In this document: positions 5,816 through 7,842 of the stretch, piece by piece
Layout: every line of letters begins with the position of its first letter
Numbering within the stretch: position 1 is the first letter of the stretch
Assembly: GCA_023424585.1 (NCBI GenBank)
Contig: JAFADT010000357.1
Coordinates: forward strand, 1-7,842
Length of the DNA stretch: 7,842 nucleotides
Reading direction: 5' to 3'
Source of the DNA: Pseudomonadota bacterium
Lineage (GTDB): Bacteria > Myxococcota > Myxococcia > Myxococcales > Myxococcaceae
Made by a program: the position numbers and the translations under genes
Notes under the pieces: model-generated
What the model was told of the DNA's origin: nothing
Database searches by the model: none
The model's input: the letters and a program-made list of their open reading frames with translations, nothing else

Positions 5816-6760
5816 CTACTCCGCGCGCACGTAGTCGCGCTTGATGAGCTGCATCACCGTTTCAGCGGTGAGCACGTCGTCGCCGTCCGAGTGGTCCAGC
5901 ACGCCGCCCAGCGAGCCGTGGTTGTGCACCAGTTGCAGCACGTCCAGCAGCTCCGGCGTCAGCTCCTTGAGCGGCGCCGTCAGCGGCTGCGCGATGCGCA
6001 GCGCCGTGGCCATGGGCGGCAGGTTCGGCTGCAGCCGCTTGAACTCGTCCAACTGCCGGAGCGCGTCCATCAGGAGCGCTTCCGTGGAGGAGTCCAGCTC
6101 CACCATGAACTCCTGGGTGTCCGCGGGGCGCAGCTCGAAGTCCCCCTCCTCCCAGGTGACGATGCGGTTGAAGCTCTTCTGCGGGCCCAGGTTGTGGTTG
6201 TCGTCGATGACCGCGTAGTACACGCGGCCCTGGCGCAGGTAGATCTTCCCCTCGTGGGCGTTGTTGACCACGAGCACGCCGTTCTTCTTGGACGTGTGGA
6301 AGAGCTGGAGCAGGTCCGGGAGGGGAATCTCCTCGATCTTCCCCGTCATGGAGCTGGCCTTGGTGGTGCGCGCGGCCTGGGCGGCGGCGGCCTCCTCCAG
6401 CTTCTGCTTCACGACGCTCTCGTCCACCGGGCCGCTCTCCGCGCCCTGGTGCACGAGCTTGAGGATGGAGGTCCCGATGAGGATGCGGTCTCCCTCCTTC
6501 AGCTTGGCCTGCTTGACCTTCTCGCCGTTGACGAAGGTGCCGTTGGTGGAGCCCAGGTCCTCGATGGTGATGGCGCCGTCGGAGAACAGGATCTTCGCGT
6601 GCTTGCGCGAGACCATGTCCTCCACCAGCACCATGTCCAACTCGCTCGACCGTCCGACGACGATCTGCTTGTTGGCCTTCAGCGGGAACTCACCGCCCTG
6701 GTACTTCCCGGAGATGAACTTGAGGGCAAAGGACTTCGCCGTACCGCCAGGAGTGCTCAC
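5816..6760 (-). CDS. FHA domain protein with C-terminal DUF4388 domain
   Basis: This encodes 314 aa, predicted cytosolic with no signal or membrane segment. Residues about 11-104 form a forkhead-associated domain, which binds phosphothreonine peptides. The usual binding residues are visible: GRS (36-38, R37), SRKHA (51-55, S51 and H54) and LGSTNGTFVNG (69-79, N73). A charged Ala-rich linker (about 113-136) follows. From about 138 (TGKIEEIPLPDLLQLF) to about 245 the sequence resembles DUF4388 (PATAN), a domain common beside response regulators and gliding or signalling proteins. The C-terminal ~65 residues may be a helical extension. The start is GTG at 6760, with GAGG about 10 nt upstream. 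The role is probably to read Ser/Thr-kinase signals (inference). It lies 37 nt after the TPR gene and 8 nt before selD. Confidence 0.94.
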   Translation of the reverse strand: MSTPGGTAKSFALKFISGKYQGGEFPLKANKQIVVGRSSELDMVLVEDMVSRKHAKILFSDGAITIEDLGSTNGTFVNGEKVKQAKLKEGDRILIGTSILKLVHQGAESGPVDESVVKQKLEEAAAAQAARTTKASSMTGKIEEIPLPDLLQLFHTSKKNGVLVVNNAHEGKIYLRQGRVYYAVIDDNHNLGPQKSFNRIVTWEEGDFELRPADTQEFMVELDSSTEALLMDALRQLDEFKRLQPNLPPMATALRIAQPLTAPLKELTPELLDVLQLVHNHGSLGGVLDHSDGDDVLTAETVMQLIKRDYVRAE

Positions 6761-6792
6761 GGTGCCGCGACCTCGATGATGGAAGTTGCCAT
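6757..6792 (-). CDS. Possible 11-codon leader peptide between TPR and FHA genes
   Basis: ATG at 6792 opens MATSIIEVAAP and stops at TGA (6759-6757), which overlaps the GTG start of the FHA gene as GTGA. It begins 5 nt after the TPR stop codon. It could couple translation of the two genes. It has no clear ribosome site and could be chance. Confidence 0.2.
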   Translation of the reverse strand: MATSIIEVAAP

Positions 6793-6797
6793 GGTGC

Positions 6798-7520
6798 TCA
6801 ACCCGTCCCTTCCGCCTTCCCCGGGTCCTTCACCAGGTTGAGGTACATCTGCGCGCTCTTGTTGCCGGGGCTGCGCACGAGCACGTCTTCCCAGACCTTC
6901 ACCGCCTCGTCACGGCGTCCCGCCGAGTACAGGGCGATTCCATAGTTGATCCGTCCGGGAATGTACGACGGATTCTGCGCGATGACCTGCTCGTACTCCG
7001 CCAGGGCCGCCGCGTTGTCGCCCGCGTCCCGCAGGGCGTTGCCCAGCTTCAGGCGGATGTCCACGAACTCCGGGAAGTGGGCCAGCGCACGGCGGTACTC
7101 CTCAATGGCCTTGCCCCACACGCCGCTGGAGGCGAACACGTCGCCGATGTCGGCGTACATGTTGGCCACCTTCTTCATGACGTAGGGGTCCAGCTCGCCG
7201 GGGGCGCCCTTCTGGCGGGACAAGGCGGCCTGGTAGACCTCCTTCGCCTCCGCGTACTTCCCCATGTCGTTGTAGATGACCGCCAGGTTGAGCGCGGCCT
7301 CGGTGTACGCGGGGTTGAGCCGCAGCGCGGACTCAAAGGCCCGCTGCGCCCGGGCGAACTGGCCCTGGTCGTGGTAGATGATGCCGAGCATGTTGTAGAC
7401 GTCGGCGAAGGTCGGATTCTGCTCGACCACCTTCGTCAAGAACTGCTCGGCCTGCGCGTACTGCTTCTTCTCGAAGGAGCCGCGCCCGAGGGTCAGTAGC
7501 TGCTTGAGGGCTTCGTCCAT
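6798..7520 (-). CDS. Tetratricopeptide repeat (TPR) protein
   Basis: This 240-aa protein is made almost wholly of TPR units, helical-pair scaffolds for protein binding. Six units are visible at about 5-36, 39-70, 73-104, 121-150, 153-184 and 187-218. Clear examples are VYNMLGIIYHDQGQFARAQ (41-59) and INYGIALYSAGRRDEAVKVW (191-210). There is no signal peptide or lipobox, so it is likely cytoplasmic and differs from secreted TPR lipoproteins such as Tgl. The ATG at 7520 is the only start available: no ATG, GTG or TTG lies in frame back to the stop of the upstream gene, 36 nt away. A strong GAGGAGG lies 22 nt upstream, with a perfect palindrome between it and the ATG. The exact partner is unknown; the FHA-DUF4388 protein encoded next is a natural candidate. 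Confidence 0.92.
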   Translation of the reverse strand: MDEALKQLLTLGRGSFEKKQYAQAEQFLTKVVEQNPTFADVYNMLGIIYHDQGQFARAQRAFESALRLNPAYTEAALNLAVIYNDMGKYAEAKEVYQAALSRQKGAPGELDPYVMKKVANMYADIGDVFASSGVWGKAIEEYRRALAHFPEFVDIRLKLGNALRDAGDNAAALAEYEQVIAQNPSYIPGRINYGIALYSAGRRDEAVKVWEDVLVRSPGNKSAQMYLNLVKDPGKAEGTG

Positions 7521-7525
7521 GACTC

Positions 7526-7539
7526 GGCCCGCGCGGGCC
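7526..7539. repeat. Perfect 14-bp palindrome in the TPR gene leader
   Basis: GGCCCGCGCGGGCC is fully self-complementary. It lies between GAGGAGG (7549-7543) and the ATG (7520) of the TPR gene. As RNA it can fold as GGCCC-GCGC-GGGCC. Folding would shorten the distance from GAGGAGG to ATG from 22 nt to an effective 8 nt (3 before and 5 after the hairpin). It could instead be a protein-binding site. Confidence 0.6.
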
Positions 7540-7556
7540 CTGCCTCCTCGGGTAGC

Positions 7557-7842
7557 CTACATGAGCCCGGGCGAAAACAAGAATTGATCGCCCTCGCGCA
7601 CGAGCAATAACGGACGCTCCCCCCGCGTGTCGACAGGCCTCGCCGGAAGGTCCCCCTCCACCCGGTAGTGTTCCGTCACCGTCACCTCGTCGCGCTCCAG
7701 CCGGGCGTACCAGGCCTGGACCGTCAGGCGCCGCTTGCTCAAGGGGGCCACCTCCTCCCACGTGCGCCCCGCCCCGCCGTCTCCTCCCGGGCCGGCCAGC
7801 CGGGACAGCGCGTCCGGCAGCCCCTCCGCCAGGGCCCGGCGC
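7557..7842 (-). CDS. C-terminal part of an unidentified protein (cut by window edge)
   Basis: An open frame enters from the right edge and ends at TAG (7559-7557), giving 94 visible residues. The first ~30 are Gly/Ala/Arg-rich. The rest contains LTVQAWYARLERDEVTVTEH and LLLVREGDQFLFSPGLM, with alternating charged and hydrophobic residues that look like a small beta-rich fold. I do not recognise the family. An internal GTG at 7751 preceded by GGAGGA is a possible alternative start for a short protein, but the frame stays open upstream of it. The stop lies 36 nt before the TPR start and in the same frame, so the two genes are probably co-transcribed. Confidence 0.65.
   Translation of the reverse strand, partial: RRALAEGLPDALSRLAGPGGDGGAGRTWEEVAPLSKRRLTVQAWYARLERDEVTVTEHYRVEGDLPARPVDTRGERPLLLVREGDQFLFSPGLM

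Overview
The window is GC-rich, with G or C at most third codon positions and frequent GTG starts. It carries an Amidase_3 enzyme, a protein joining an FHA domain to DUF4388 (a domain frequent in deltaproteobacteria), a TPR protein and a chromosomal Bet/RecT protein. Together these suggest a myxobacterium (Myxococcota, Myxococcus/Corallococcus/Archangium-like). This placement is inferred from protein character and base composition, not from a marker gene.

Left part (1-2010). A lone tRNA gene with an abnormal 10-nt anticodon loop lies on the minus strand at 13-88, behind a strong sigma-70-type promoter (TTGACA, 17 nt, TATTCA). It is divergent from a plus-strand gene for a phage-type single-strand annealing recombinase (Bet/RecT, 423-1502) that ends at a strong intrinsic terminator. 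The next ~450 nt hold no convincing protein gene. They do contain several hairpins and a second plus-strand intrinsic terminator (1903-1942), which points to an unannotated short transcript or small gene.

Middle part (2011-2460). Four normal minus-strand tRNA genes occur in transcription order Pro(TGG), Arg(TCT), His(GTG), Arg(TCG). None of the five tRNA genes in the window encodes the 3' CCA.

Right part (2532-7842). A run of minus-strand genes is closely packed. In transcription order they are an unidentified gene cut by the window edge, a TPR protein, an FHA-DUF4388 protein, selenide water dikinase (selD), N-acetylmuramoyl-L-alanine amidase, RNase PH (rph) and the RdgB/HAM1 dITP/XTP pyrophosphatase. 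rph and rdgB overlap by 4 nt. The other gaps are 8-71 nt, so much of this block may be co-transcribed.

Functionally, rph (tRNA 3' trimming) and rdgB (nucleotide pool cleaning) are housekeeping genes just upstream of tRNA genes that need 3' maturation. SelD makes selenophosphate, the amidase cuts peptidoglycan, and the TPR and FHA-DUF4388 proteins look like a protein-interaction and phosphothreonine signalling pair. The least explained items are the 10-nt-loop tRNA with its strong promoter, the isolated recombinase between tRNA genes, and the orphan transcription unit at about 1563-1942.
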